This document shows, one piece after another, positions 51,024-62,800 of a stretch of 64,000 nt of DNA. Source of the stretch: Trichostrongylus colubriformis (lineage: Eukaryota; Nematoda; Chromadorea; Rhabditida; Trichostrongylidae); contig OZ022259.1 of the NCBI GenBank assembly GCA_963978905.1, forward strand, positions 31,783,994 to 31,847,993, given 5' to 3'. A program made the position numbers and the translations under genes. The notes below the pieces were generated by a model. It did not search any database. It was not told the DNA's origin and worked only from the letters and a program-made list of their open reading frames with translations. Each line of letters begins with the position of its first letter. Within the stretch, counting starts at the first letter, position 1.

Positions 51024-51274
51024 TGAACGTGGTGCAAGGTTTACATTCGGGACTCTAAACCACCAAGCGCTTCATCTTCCCTAGCGGTCGACATCGTGTC
51101 GGGACCACACAGAGAAACTCCAGCAACATGAAGAAATACTCACCCTGAAGTTCCACCTAAGAGCGGAAAAACCCGCTACCGCACTTTGGTGACAACCAGT
51201 AGCAAGTGAAACACATTCGTTGTTCCCGATATGGACATACTTGGGAGACGCACGTAATGTGTTATCGCTACATT

Positions 51275-52293
51275 CTATAGCTCGCAGTGTGGTATGAACG
51301 GCGACAATTCACTGGTTATTGATGGACGCTCATCTCGGCTGTTCATTCTTGGATTCTTGACAGAAATCCAAAACGCTTCTAATGCTTTTCTAGCAGAAAT
51401 TTCCGTCTCATGCGCCAACACCGTGCACTTGATTTCGAATTGAACGCCATCGTGCTCCTCTACTTTGTGTCTCCCAAGAGCTGTTGTTAGGGTACCGCGT
51501 CTAATACTAGCTAGATGTTCCTTGACTCGAATTGCTAGAACTCTCCCCGTCTCTCCTATATAAGTAGAGCCACAAGCCCGACACTCAATTTGATAAATCA
51601 CTCCACTATACATACAATCTTCTGCCTTGCCGTGTGGGCAGGTAGCACAATTATCTGATAAGCACTGCCCATCATAGAGTCTGTTGCGCACCAGTTGCTT
51701 TTTAAGATAAGATTTTCGTTATAAATGTTCACCAACTGAACATCGTCTTGCAACTGTGCTCTTCTAATACTCTTTTGAATGGCAGCGCTCACCTTGTCAG
51801 ATATAAAGGGAAGACAGAGGGGTAATTTTGATCGACGCGGTACCTCTTGTGGAGCGACACGTCGTCCTCGTGATCCTGGTGCCGCATAGCCATCGGCAAT
51901 GGCTATTTCTGTAGCCAGCTTACGTGATTCATGTCGTTCAACATCACCTGTGCACATCGCCATAGCCGTTTTGAACATGTTGCCGACAACCGCTCGTTTA
52001 ACGGCAGTGGGATGAGCCGATGACGCGTGAATCAAGATATTCTTAGAGCTACTCTTGCGGTACCATTTCACACGTATGACGCAGTTGGATACCTTGACTT
52101 GTGTGTTGAGGTAAGGGAGCCAACCGTCGTGTGGTGTTTCGCGTGTGAGTTTGATGTACTGTGACTGTTCATTCATTAGGCGGAAACACTCATCCATTTC
52201 GGATTGTGTTGATGTTACAATGAAACAGTCGTCTATATACCTACAGTACATCAAAGGTAGACGCCTGAGCACCGGTTCTTCGATTCTACCCAT
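51275..52293 (-). pseudogene. Penelope reverse transcriptase end plus GIY-YIG endonuclease, frameshifted
   Basis: The first frame (52293-51598) starts inside the reverse transcriptase: CRYIDDCF is the YxDD catalytic box (D-D intact), followed by the thumb and linker region with HPTAVKRAVVGN. The second frame (51691-51275) carries a GIY-YIG-type domain: CATCPHG, VIYQIECRACGSTYIGETGR, KEH and a later FWISVKN. The frames should be one polypeptide; a one-base loss in an A-run near 51700 separates them. The 5' two-thirds of the reverse transcriptase are missing, so this copy is dead. Confidence 0.85.
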
Positions 52294-52321
52294 GAAACAA
52301 ACAGCAAGACGGGGAGAGTTC

Positions 52322-52573
52322 TAGCAATTTGAGTCAAGGAACATCTAGCTAGTATTAGACGCGGTACCCTAACAACAGCTCTTGGGAGACAAAGTAGAGG
52401 AGCACGATGGCGTTCAATTCGAAATCAAGTGCACGGTGTTGGCGCATGAGACGGAAATTTCTGCTAGAAAAGCATTAGAAGCGTTTTGGATTTCTGTCAA
52501 GAATCCAAGAATGAACAGCCGAGATGAGCGTCCATCAATAACCAGTGAATTGTCGCCGTTCATACCACACTGA
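52322..52573 (+). pseudogene. Inverted fragment of the Penelope GIY-YIG domain
   Basis: Nearly identical to the - strand 51275-51540 and ends at the same stop region (LSPFIPH). It differs by small changes, including loss of two bases in the CACAAAG run near 52391 that breaks the frame. It starts at the head-to-head junction (about 52307), within the sequence for GETGRVL. Confidence 0.85.
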
Positions 52574-52835
52574 GAGCTGTAGAATGTAGCGATAACACAT
52601 TACGTGCGTCTCCCAAGTATGTCCATATCGGGAACAACGAATGTGTTTCACCTGCTACTGGTTGTCACCAAAGTGCGATAGCGGGTTTTTCCGCTCTTAG
52701 GTGGAACTTCAGGGTGAGTATTTCTTCATGTTGCTGGAGTTTCTCTGTGTGGTCCCGACACGATGTCGGAACCGCTAGGGAAGATGAAGCGCTTGGTGGT
52801 TTAGAGTCCCGACTGTAAACCTTGCACCACGTTTA

Positions 52836-52873
52836 GGCCTCTGAAGACGACGATTCAGTCGAAACGTCAGGCC
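52836..52873 (+). ncRNA. Hammerhead ribozyme-like motif 3
   Basis: Identical in sequence to motif 2 but on the + strand, in the tail of the inverted Penelope copy. Core boxes CUGAAGA and GAAA, stem I GGCCU/AGGCC and GUC are all conserved. Confidence 0.75.
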
Positions 52874-53199
52874 ACTTTAATAAACGTTCCACCATTCAAC
52901 CTCGAAAGGCACAAACTAATTAACAACTCACACTAACAATGCCGAGGTTGCAAGAAGAGAGAAGCTAGAGAATACTCATGACTCCATTCTCCGCATCTTT
53001 TCGTTTATTGTATGCCGTTAGGTACAACGGTTCCTTCCATACTCATCGCAAGCTTCGGGTTATTTGAGCTTAGATTTTGAAACGCTAGCACAGTTTTTTT
53101 TCGTCATATTTGATGAATGTTTGTGACGCGACAAATTGTGACAAAGCTTTATAATCCAATGTACTTATTGTGAAACGCACTATGTTTTGATCATTCTGC

Positions 53200-53531
53200 A
53201 GTGGCAAAAAAGCCTTACTTTTCCTCCTCCTTCAGTTGATCTTCAGCAGATTCTGACTGTTCCGTATTTCCGTGCCCAAATTCAAGAGCGCACCTCACAC
53301 TATCACTAAACTATGAAACTGCGCTCTGCGCGAGCAGAATCTCTCAGAGCTTTTCCCAAGCGAACATGCACAAAATCCGAGATATGACGGTGAAGGATTC
53401 AGAGCTTGCTCCAGCTCCTGAAGGAATGTTCCAGGAATATCCTGCTCCAATACTTCCATCTATTTCGTTAGCCTCTGTTTTGTATACTTGAGAGCCGTGA
53501 GCAAAGTGACTTTTTTTCGGCACCTCTCTAT
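53200..53531. mobile_element. GGGGGTGCC-family element, short diverged copy
   Basis: The left end GGCAAAAAAGCCTTACTTTT, interior words (GAGCAGAATCTCTC, TTTGTATACTTG, GAGCCGTGAGCAAAG) and the right end TTTTTTTCGGCACC align with the copies at 14324-15068 and 54806-55528, with a large internal deletion. The tips have decayed. Confidence 0.55.
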
Positions 53532-54803
53532 ACTGGAGTACCCCAATCGCTCATAAAATGCTAAAGTTATCCTGATTTAGAAAGATGAAGCACATTCGGA
53601 TATCATAAATGTGGAAAAATGCCTACAATTTGACCATGCCTAATGCCAAAAAAGGAGCATAAAAATGCGGTATATCGGAATAGAAGTGTCTTCTGTAGCC
53701 GGTAGAATACCTTCAGCAAAATGCAAAAACAGTGTCTCCACAAGGATTTGAACCACTGGACTTAGTTCATGGATCTCGACATTTACTTCTGTGGAGCATC
53801 TGTATCAACGTTTTCGGGGAAGCGTCTTGCAACTCTCTTCAGAGCATCGTTTTGCAAATTCAAAAAGCAGATTCAAGATCAGGTTTTGCAATATGTGGGA
53901 CAATATATCCTATCACAAACGGCTTCAGACGTCAGATCCTTCCTTTGTAAGAAAAACTCGAAGAGATGGCAAAATTTATTGATCGGCACACGACTTCTGA
54001 GAAACTTATAGGAAGGAAGGTGAGAATCAAGCAGCAAATAGGCAGTGGAGCTCTTTGGAAATGACAATTCAAGCGAGCTGACGTCCGTGAGGAGATGTCC
54101 GTTATGAAACTTGATTGAAACCAAAATGGCTCGTACGCGACGAGACTGTACACGTTGTCGAGGTGGAATCTGATCCGCTAACGAGTGCACGCGCATGATC
54201 GCGCGATTGAAACGGTTCCTAAAAAGACGAACCTTCCGCTTTTCAGAGCGCTCTTCTCTCTCTCAGAAAGTGTACGCTTACACCATCGGTGACGAAAAAT
54301 CTGCAGAAATTTGGTCCAGCTAAGTGGCTTTCCACTTTGTTTTTACTGCGCTTAGCCTTACGCATGTGAAATTGCAAGAAACTGGTCAAAAGAATGGACC
54401 TACGATAAGGGGCGACCTTGCTATCCAAATGAGAAAGAGTTAAGCATTCAGCGCTGATCAAATCAAGAGAAGCGCCATGCACAACCCATCCCGCTTCCAA
54501 TTAAAATTATTGTCGTTTGAATGCGAAATGGCCTTTCTGACGAATTGCGAGGGTCACCTTGCCTTCAGTTAAGTATTCGCTACTTCCATGCAAGCCTGTG
54601 TGGTGCCAACCAGACACCCTGAAAAAAAAATGATGCCTTGGTTGCGCTGGATGAACACTATGATCCAGGATTTAGTCCCTAGATCACTCTAATGGAACAG
54701 CGCCATTTGTCGCTACTCCTTGTTTGATTCAGCTGTTAACAGTGCACCCGTGCATTATTTCCCATAGCAATCTCTGTGCCTCCGCTTCGACGTGCCACTT
54801 GTG
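53532..54803. other. Unassigned sequence
   Basis: No gene is supported. On the - strand near 53770-53735, AGTGGTTCAAATCC resembles a tRNA B-box, but no cloverleaf could be built around it. Confidence 0.4.
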
Positions 54804-54805
54804 TA

Positions 54806-55528
54806 TAGGGGGCGCCAAAAAAAAGTAGTTTTGTCTCCTCCACTTTCACCCCACTTTAGTCGAACTACAGCAAATTCTGTTGTGGTATTTTCATCACCAG
54901 ATTCAAGAGCAGACCTCACTCTATCATTACACTCCATGGCAGCCTTCTGCACGAGCAGGAACGGGAGCGAGGAAAGAGTGAACAGGATGTGTCACCTCAA
55001 CTGGGCAAAATCCGAAATTTCGCCGCTCTCGTTCACAACCTTGCTGAGGTCCGTTCACTCTGGGTACGCAAGGGGATTCATACTGGGTGTTGTTCTTTAA
55101 TATTCCGTTTTTTCTGCGTTCCCAGCGCCCTTCTTTTCCAAGAGCCAAAACGTGCCCTTACCACTGAAACCCCTCCGGAGGCGGATTTGGGCATGAAAAT
55201 GATACTTCGGATCATAGCAGCCTTGTCCAAGCAGCAGGAGCTGTGTGACTTCCATGAACCGAAGGGCCAATCCTTAGGAAGCTTCCCGCAAAAGACCTAC
55301 CATGGAACACGGCTCCACTGTTTTAAGGGGGCCTTGATACCGTGGGTGCTCTGAAGTCCGACTGCGCCGCTTGAAGTTTCCATATTTTTATGAAAATGAA
55401 AGTAGTGATTCTCAGCTTGATCCTGCTTTTAGAGGAACATTTCGGAAATATTTTGCCCCATTACTTTCATTTCTCTCGGTTCCCTATGTTTTGTATATTG
55501 GGAGATGTGAGCCGTGAGCAAAATTACT
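54806..55528. mobile_element. GGGGGTGCC-family element, copy 2 (reverse orientation)
   Basis: Matches 14324-15068 in reverse over almost its full length (AACCCCTCCGGAGGCGGATT, TGCACGAGCAGGAACGGGAG, TTTTAGAGGAACATTTCGG). The left tip is TAGGGGGCGCC after TA. The right end stops at GAGCAAAATTAC, missing the outer 20 bp or so. Non-coding. Confidence 0.82.
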
Positions 55529-56059
55529 GAAGTGGTCAATTTGGAACGACCATTTTAATGTTCAGAATTCCCTTTCAGGGCCGCATTATTGGAGACAGAT
55601 AGGGTTCTTGCCGTTCTACACACCTATTAACGAAGATGTTAGGGAGCTCGATACGCGCTACAAAACTTGACCTGCTCAATTAATAGTAATATTCGTACAG
55701 AAGGTTTTTCAATCTGTATCAGACAAGTGAGTGACTATTATTGTGGTAGAGTTTCGATTTCATGAAATAGATTTCAGTGTGCATAACTGCAAAGAAATAT
55801 ACAAGATTTCACGGAAGAAAGCTGATATTCTATAGTTTATTTTGAAGCTATACTTTGTATTTCTATCGTTTATCGGACAAAGAGTCGAATCAGCAGACTG
55901 AATATGAATGCCACGTAGAGCTATGATAGCCAACCAAGGAAATTAAGAAGACGAAGGCAAGGGCGAAATAGTAGGAGGTTCACGAGTCCTTTTTCGGGAA
56001 GGTTAGGTTATGAGCAAAACATTAGGCTTTACACTGAAACCAATAATTTACGTTTTCCT
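55529..56059. other. Unassigned AT-rich sequence
   Basis: Nothing recognisable was seen. Confidence 0.4.
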
Positions 56060-56530
56060 GTGGCTCAAAAAGTCCTTATGGATGAGTGCGATGTCCGAAA
56101 TGCATGCAGCTTTGGGCACCTTCGAGTCCATGAGTTTTACCCATCACTTGATGCCCTTTTATCAATAATTTCAGCTGCAGACCGTCTTGATAAGCAACGG
56201 GCACGAAAAAAAAATCAGAGCTTGTGGTTTTCTATAACCCAGGCAAAGCTCCCTCTCATTCAGGTATGTATCGTAAAAGGGGATGTAGTTCTTCAAAACG
56301 TCGAGTTGGGAATTTCTGAGCACTATTCAAGAATCGCTAACTACCCCACAATACGTGAGTTGGATAAGAAACTGAATTAGCTGAAACCCTGCTTACAGAA
56401 GCCATTCAGGGCGCTGAGCGGGAACAAGTGTCCAACGTCAGCGCCTATTTGGTGCAGCTGTACCAAATAAGTGCAACAACTTTTTCTCACCAAATTCTTT
56501 TGGAGCAGTCTGATAGGAGCAATTCATAAT
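56060..56530 (+). pseudogene. Unrecognised ORF, probably frameshifted
   Basis: A 106-codon frame (56060-56380) of normal-looking composition, with a basic patch (KQRARKKNQS). After its TAG stop, another frame (about 56373-56529) stays open and looks coding (TLLTEAIQGAEREQVSNVSA), as if one base was lost or gained near 56370-56380. A possible donor CAG|GTATGT lies at about 56262. I do not recognise the family; it may be a decayed transposon or host gene. Confidence 0.3.
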
Positions 56531-58573
56531 GCTTATGACGAATATGACATTCATTTCCAATGTGAAAACCGTTTGAGTTCAAAATACCCCCGGTGTAGCT
56601 GCTCTAATGGTGCAGGTGTAGTTCAGAGGACACTCATTTTCGTATAAAATATCCTACGCATTATAACCTTCAGTAAGGAAAGCATGTTTCATTTTTCTAA
56701 GGCTTAGGCAAGAATGGCACCAAAAGCGAGGCGCAGTGTGGTGACGCATATCACAGCTGAACGATGCCAGCACTTCTCACGATTGCCATATCCGTGCTAA
56801 GCGTCACAAATAACCTTCACAAACGAAGTTTCAAGAAAATCCTCACTTTGTTGACTGACCATTTTTGGGGTAGTGCTAGCTAAATAGTGCTCAATTCTCA
56901 AACACATTCATTGCTCCTACTGTTACCAGATGAAACAAGAGAAATAGTCAGAAATCGTCCTCAGCTTCAGCCAACTACAGAAAATAGCTCTCTAAACGAC
57001 TTGAAAAGGCATTGAAAAGATAGTTCTAAAAGTCTATAAAAAAATTCATGAAAGCTTATTTGGTCACTGCAAAGCAAAAAATCGATAGTAACCAAGCATC
57101 GGCGCAACCTAAATAGACGAATTGCGATCAGACGATAAAACGAGCGAATTACCTGAGTAAAACACTCCACGATGCATGCCACGAACTCTCGAAGGAATGA
57201 GAAAAATGAACTGCGTGGAACAACAGACTGCGTGAAGAAGGGCGGTTATTTCGTCGGAGCGGTTTTTTCTTGAACTGACAGCGATTCTTCATGATCTGTC
57301 ACAAGGGCTAATAGAATGAAAAAATGACCTTCAAGAAATGAATTGTACAAAAACCATTCCAGAAGTTATGGAAAATATGTTATAAAATTTCTGTGAGAAC
57401 CAATTTGCAATAGAATCATCAAAAGTGATGAAGCCGTCATGCAGTGCATAACATTCTTGACTACTCACTGCTTTGTTAAATGCATGGCGCACTCTCATTG
57501 TATGACCTTCAAGGACAATACTTCACGATAGGTACCCAAATGTCTTATAAGTACGACAGGGAGTGCTCAGAAAATCTCACAAAACAAAAGGCTTCAATGC
57601 TGTGCGGCCAGGAGCGCTTTTTTCGAAACCGTCATTTGACTGAATTCATTAATTAATGTCAATGGTTAAGTGGCGCAAGAACGGCTGGCGCCGCTCTCAT
57701 ATGAATTTTTGAGTGCTCAAGACTCGTTTTAGCGCAAACCACTCTATCCAAGCCCTTTGGGTAAATGAAATGGAGCCATATTTGATTAGTAGGATCAAAA
57801 CAGTGATTCACACATCGACTGGTTCCTTTAAGCCATGAACGACGAAATCCTACTCAAACTCCTCGCGATTCCGAGTGAAAACTGAATGCGTGGCGCGTCT
57901 CAAGATGGGATTTATACTTCGGCCTTTTGAAAAGTCTGCAAGATTCGAAATACCGTACCACTCTATCAGAAAGGCTCAAAAACTTAGTGGTAAATCCCTA
58001 AATTCAATTCTCGTTACGTGATGCGGAGAGAAGATCCAGAAACTGTAAGCAAGAAAATTGGTGCTGCAAGTCTGCGTTACAGAATATCCATTTGTTATTT
58101 GAATTGAAATTGACGAGCATGAGATTGATCACGGACGTTCTTCGATAAAGCATACACTTCAAAACCGTTACAAAACGTGCTAAAAGGTAAACAACGGTGC
58201 TGAGTGTCTTTTCCAAGTAAGTGATGATACGTCCTTGAATCGACACAAAAAGCGCTCGCGCCGCACGAAACAACATAAAATGGTCCAGTTAATGGGCGTA
58301 AAGATCGTGATTGATCAAGGAAGAGAGCCACGGAGAAGCAGAGGTGCCAGAGAAGCCGTGCATTAAATGACCCCAAAAACCATAACTGTGAACGGACGAT
58401 GATGTATGCGATGAACTGATTATCTCACCGTAGACACATCATTGCATTATCACACGCACCCGCGGATAGCGTCAGTGATGTGATATACCGCTTCAACCGT
58501 CAACGGTTCTCCTACCCCGCAAAAAATTGCCCGTAGTACATATTATTCACGAGCATACCGACATCCGCAAAAT
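56531..58573. other. Unassigned sequence
   Basis: No supported gene. Short - strand frames at 57182-56967 and 58376-58004 have no domain. Confidence 0.4.
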
Positions 58574-58575
58574 TA

Positions 58576-59857
58576 CAGGGTGGCGAATAAATACGTGCGC
58601 CAAAAAAAGCTTTCGAATTCTATTGTTTGCTAAGGAATTTTTGGAGAAAGTTATTTTTATAAAACAGTAGGCGATAACATCCTATAATTACAAAGAATTG
58701 TCGAAGTGGCCACCATCAGCTTCGATAGAGACGTTAATTCGTTTCTTCTTGGAATCAAAGGTGCGGCGCAGGTATTTATCGTCTAGATCGTACTGAATTT
58801 CGATCAATTCTTTTCGCAAAGTTACCAGATTCTTTGCATTTCGGCTCCTGAGTTGCTCTTTCATGGATCCCCACACAGAAAGATCCAATGGATTCAGATT
58901 TTGGCTGTTTGCAGGCCACAAATCCTTCGTCAAAAAAGGGCCGATTTTGGTCTCCAGGTAGCGAGTCGTTGTTTTAGCTCCATAGGCTTGTGTTTTGTCT
59001 TTTTGAAAGATAAAATTGAGGTGTTCTTGTCTTCAGGGCACCACAGCTTTCATGAGAATCTCTTCTTGGGAGACTTCTGCATTAATTTTCACGTTTTTAC
59101 AATAAAAATCAAAGGGGTCTTGCCTGAGGCACTGTTGCGGCCCCAAACCATTAAGCTTTCAGGCAACAGACTTCTCATGGCAGTTTTTGCTTGCGATGGT
59201 TCTTGAAAGCTGAGCAAAGAACTTGACGATGATTCTGAGAGTTTTTAGACACTTCAGCGGTGAAAATTTTCCCATCAGGCCAAAGGGCGTCCTCGATTCG
59301 GCGCATTTTGAAAAATTCCCGCATCCTCTTGCATTTTTCCTTCCAATTTTGCTCTGCTTGATCGGTAAGAACTTTTTCGTTATACAGACGATAACTACGG
59401 AGTCCTAGCTCATTCTTCAAGTTCATTTGAACAGATCTGCGAGAAATGTTTAGCTGACTCGCCATCTTGTTTAAGCTCAGACCATCTTTTTGGTGAGCCC
59501 TTTTCTTAATAATCTCAAACACCTGTTGGGTGTTCACTGTACGTTTTCTCCCACTTCTGGGTGTGGTAAGGATGTGTCTTTCTACTTTCCATTGCTCTAC
59601 AATCTTTTGGACAGTCCTCAGAGGAATGCCGAGTCTCGAATAAACTGCTAAGCTCTTCATCCCACCCTCAGCTAACTGCGCAATCGCGTTAGGGCCTGAG
59701 CATTTCTTCGTCATGCCAGTAAAGCATAATTTTTTTTTCTACAAACCAATAATAAGAAACAAATGAGTACTCAGAAAAAGAAAAAGTATGTACAAATGCA
59801 TTCTACAATAACTAAAACGGAGGTAAAGTTGCGCGCACGTAATTATTCGCCACCCTG
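58576..59857 (-). mobile_element. Full-length Tc1/mariner element, inactive
   Basis: 1,282 bp with inverted ends CAGGGTGGCGAATAAATACG / GTAATTATTCGCCACCCTG and TA duplications at 58574-58575 and 59858-59859. The length and organisation are those of a complete mariner/Tc1 element, with transposase on the - strand. Confidence 0.93.
58688..59714 (-). pseudogene. Dead mariner/Tc1 transposase
   Basis: The N-terminal frame (59714-59175) carries a helix-turn-helix region (KSLAVYSRLGIPLRTVQKIV and LNKMASQLNISRRSVQ) and the first catalytic Asp (DGKIFTAE). The middle (59175-58933) is broken by frameshifts and stops but still shows VWGRNSASGKTPLIF-like sequence and the second Asp region (FQKD). The C-terminal frame (58933-58688) has LWPANSQNLNPLDLSVW, where the usual PDLNP reads QNLNP, so the third catalytic Asp is Asn. 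Confidence 0.9.
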
Positions 59858-59859
59858 TA

Positions 59860-62800
59860 TATGCTGCTTTTCGACTCTTGGAGAGACATTTCGTCATCGA
59901 AGATACTGTTTACCGTACAATGCCATGACTTATTCACAACTCCTTACATGGCTCGATGACAAACATGTTTCGGGGGACATCGATGATCTCGATGTCCTCT
60001 GATTGCAGTCCAGGTCTTATCCTGTATACAAGTTGACACCAACCCGCCCAACACTTAGATTCTCAGGACAGCTCTGGAAGGAAGCAGGCGAGCTGTGTTA
60101 ATCAGCGCTACACTGCGGAATATGAGGATCCTCACTTAGTTCTCATCGCTCTAACGCAACCTTCACAGCATATTCTCTTGCCTGTCAAAAATTCGTTGAA
60201 TGATGGGGAGCGGAGCGTATCAAGCACTCGCCTGTCTCGAAAGCTAGAAACTTGTTTCTAGCACAATGAATAGATAAAAAACAGCATCGTTCATTACCTA
60301 GCATCTCAGCCGCCCTCACATTTTTCCTAGGAGAACAGAAGGCGTAGCTGCCCATTAGCTAATATCAAATATAAGGCAAAATTATAAGCGATAATGAGTA
60401 TCACTTCGTTGTGGGCCTTATACCGGCTCAGCCATAAGGGTTTGTTACAATTAAGTTTTGTTACAGTTTATGTACTGTTATCTGAGGCGATTGCCTCTTC
60501 ATCACCGATGGTGAGAAATAAAGGGCCGGTGGTCCCTTCTAGAGGTCGATGACGTCATCTGGTTCACTTTTTACTGTTCATTTCACCCTGTCATTCGAGT
60601 TTATCAAACTAACTCATGTCTATTAAATAATACTCCAAACAAACATGGTTAACAACTTAGTCATCCGCTGAGGTTGTAGCCTCTGTAGACAGTGGGATAC
60701 AGCAGATAATATGGATGGTTTCCTTTCAGGACATTAGGACGCAGGTAGGACCACACACACACACTATCACATCGTCTGGTGAAATCGTCCTGGGTCCGAG
60801 GCTGCCGGCTCGGTCGTCATCTCTCGAATGCCTCACTTGTCCGCTCCTCCTCCTTGGTAGCCGCGCGCCCTTCTCGTCTTCGATCCCTGCGTCATTGCAA
60901 GCTTGCAAGATTAGGCCGCGTTCATACTTTGGGCACCGACGCCGTCACGGCCGGTGCCGGCACTGTGCCAATACACGAAGCGGCCACAATCATCATACTG
61001 TAGTGTGATTGAGTTAAGAATTTTCCAAACGCTGCGCATTATCTATGGGCGCCATCGTCGGCGGTGGGCAAATGGTTGCGTGAGTTTGACTCCGGCACCA
61101 GCGGCGACGGCGTCGGTGCGCAAAGTATGAACGCTGCCTTAGCTTCGAAGTGTGCGATGACTCATCTCTTGTTCCCTTGCGCGCATGGTTCGTCGAGCTT
61201 GGCTCTTACAATCTTAAAAATCAACAACATAGTTAAAACTCTTCATATTTTAATCACTTTTTTCCTAAAACATCTTTCCGAAATTGGGTAACAAAGTTTC
61301 GGTTGCATTGGCTTCCCTTTAACGTGTAGGATATGGTGCCTGAATAAAATTCAACAATCCTTAATACCAACTCATTCAACAGAACGTAACACCTCCAATA
61401 AAGATTTATTAAAGAAGCGTGCAAATATATGAACACAATTCAGTAATAGAATCACATTGGAAATTTTGCTAGTAGTTTCAGTGTAAACAATTTCTTCAGG
61501 CTCCGAAATGTCTTTCAATTTTAGAGATCCCCATGTTAAATTACCTGCTTAAAAGATGTTGTCTTTTAGATATTACACCGATAAATAAGGGAAGTCATAT
61601 CAACAAAAAATAACCGATAAACACTTCATATCATTAGAAGTCGAAAGATTTTTTATGGGTGTTCCGTTCCAATCATTATAGGTTAAAGCTAACCGCACAC
61701 TGCAACTTCTTAACAAACCTTTAAAACAAAAAATACGAACAAATACAATGCAAACTTGACACAGCAACAGATTTTCTTACCTACTTAGTGATCTTACTAC
61801 TCACTTTCAACAAAATAAAACCTCTTTTGACTACTATTTTAGGAGATCTCAAGTTGTGACCAAGACAATAATCACGAATCTTTCTGCGCAAATAGAGACT
61901 AAAAGAACTAGTAAGTTCATATAATAAAACAATTGATGAAATGCAAAAAAGACTCATATTTCTCACCTCAAATTGTCTAGATCAGAAACTTGGATGGTTT
62001 GTCCACGTAGCACCTTAATAGCCGTGTTGTTTGCTCGATTGTGGTCAAACAAGTGTTTAGGACCCATAGATGTGAAACAAAATTTTGAAGAAATAAACAT
62101 TCCAACCATGATGATAATTTACAACTATAATATAATAGTATTTCAATACTTAAATGTTCGGCCGTTCCTGCGGGTTGAGTCCAATTTAAAGGACTGGAGT
62201 CATCTTAAAAATTACATCTGTGAAAAACAAGTAATCCTCTATATCAAGTAATAAGTATACATAAGGAAGACAGGTATCTTACCTAATTACTTCTTTAAGA
62301 ACTTCTCAGCAACTGACTTCATATCACCTCCCTCTTTATTGGGTACTATACGAATCCTTATAATCGTGGATAAAACTCCTATTTGCTATTTCTTGTTGAC
62401 CCAATGCTCGCTTAGATTGATCAGAGTTAGCCACATTAAAACCAGCCACCCAATTCTAAGACCAGAAGAAAAGAGAGAGAGAATTTAAGCATAACAACAC
62501 TACCATATTTCCTAATCATCCAGCACGTTTTACACCTACTCCAAATCTTTTAGCATTGTTATCTTAAAGATACATTCAGTCTATTAAAACGTAAAGCAAG
62601 GTAACATAGGTATAATAACCATTGGAACAATAATAAAAACAAAACAGGTGTAAACACAAACACATAATACTGAAAAAAAGAACATGTCACATTTTTAACA
62701 CAAAAAACAAAATATAATAACAACAAAAAGGTAAAATGTACCTGATTCATCTCAGATATGGATTATGCAACAAAAAGCAGCAATCACCACACAGGCTATC

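Larger units (their letters stand above)
50951..52971. mobile_element. Penelope-like element: two truncated copies, head to head
   Basis: Two 5'-truncated copies face away from each other. The - strand copy (about 52306-50951) keeps the end of a reverse transcriptase, a GIY-YIG region and a 3' tail; the + strand copy (about 52307-52971) keeps only part of the GIY-YIG region and the tail. Each has a hammerhead-like motif near its outer end. The whole is bounded by the same 14-bp word ATACTCATGACTCC (50937-50950 and 52972-52985), so both were probably inserted together. Arms of about 600 bp are complementary. Confidence 0.82.

Noticed and set aside
53735..53840. B-box-like AGTGGTTCAAATCC on the - strand
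   Set aside because: No A-box or stems upstream; not a tRNA.
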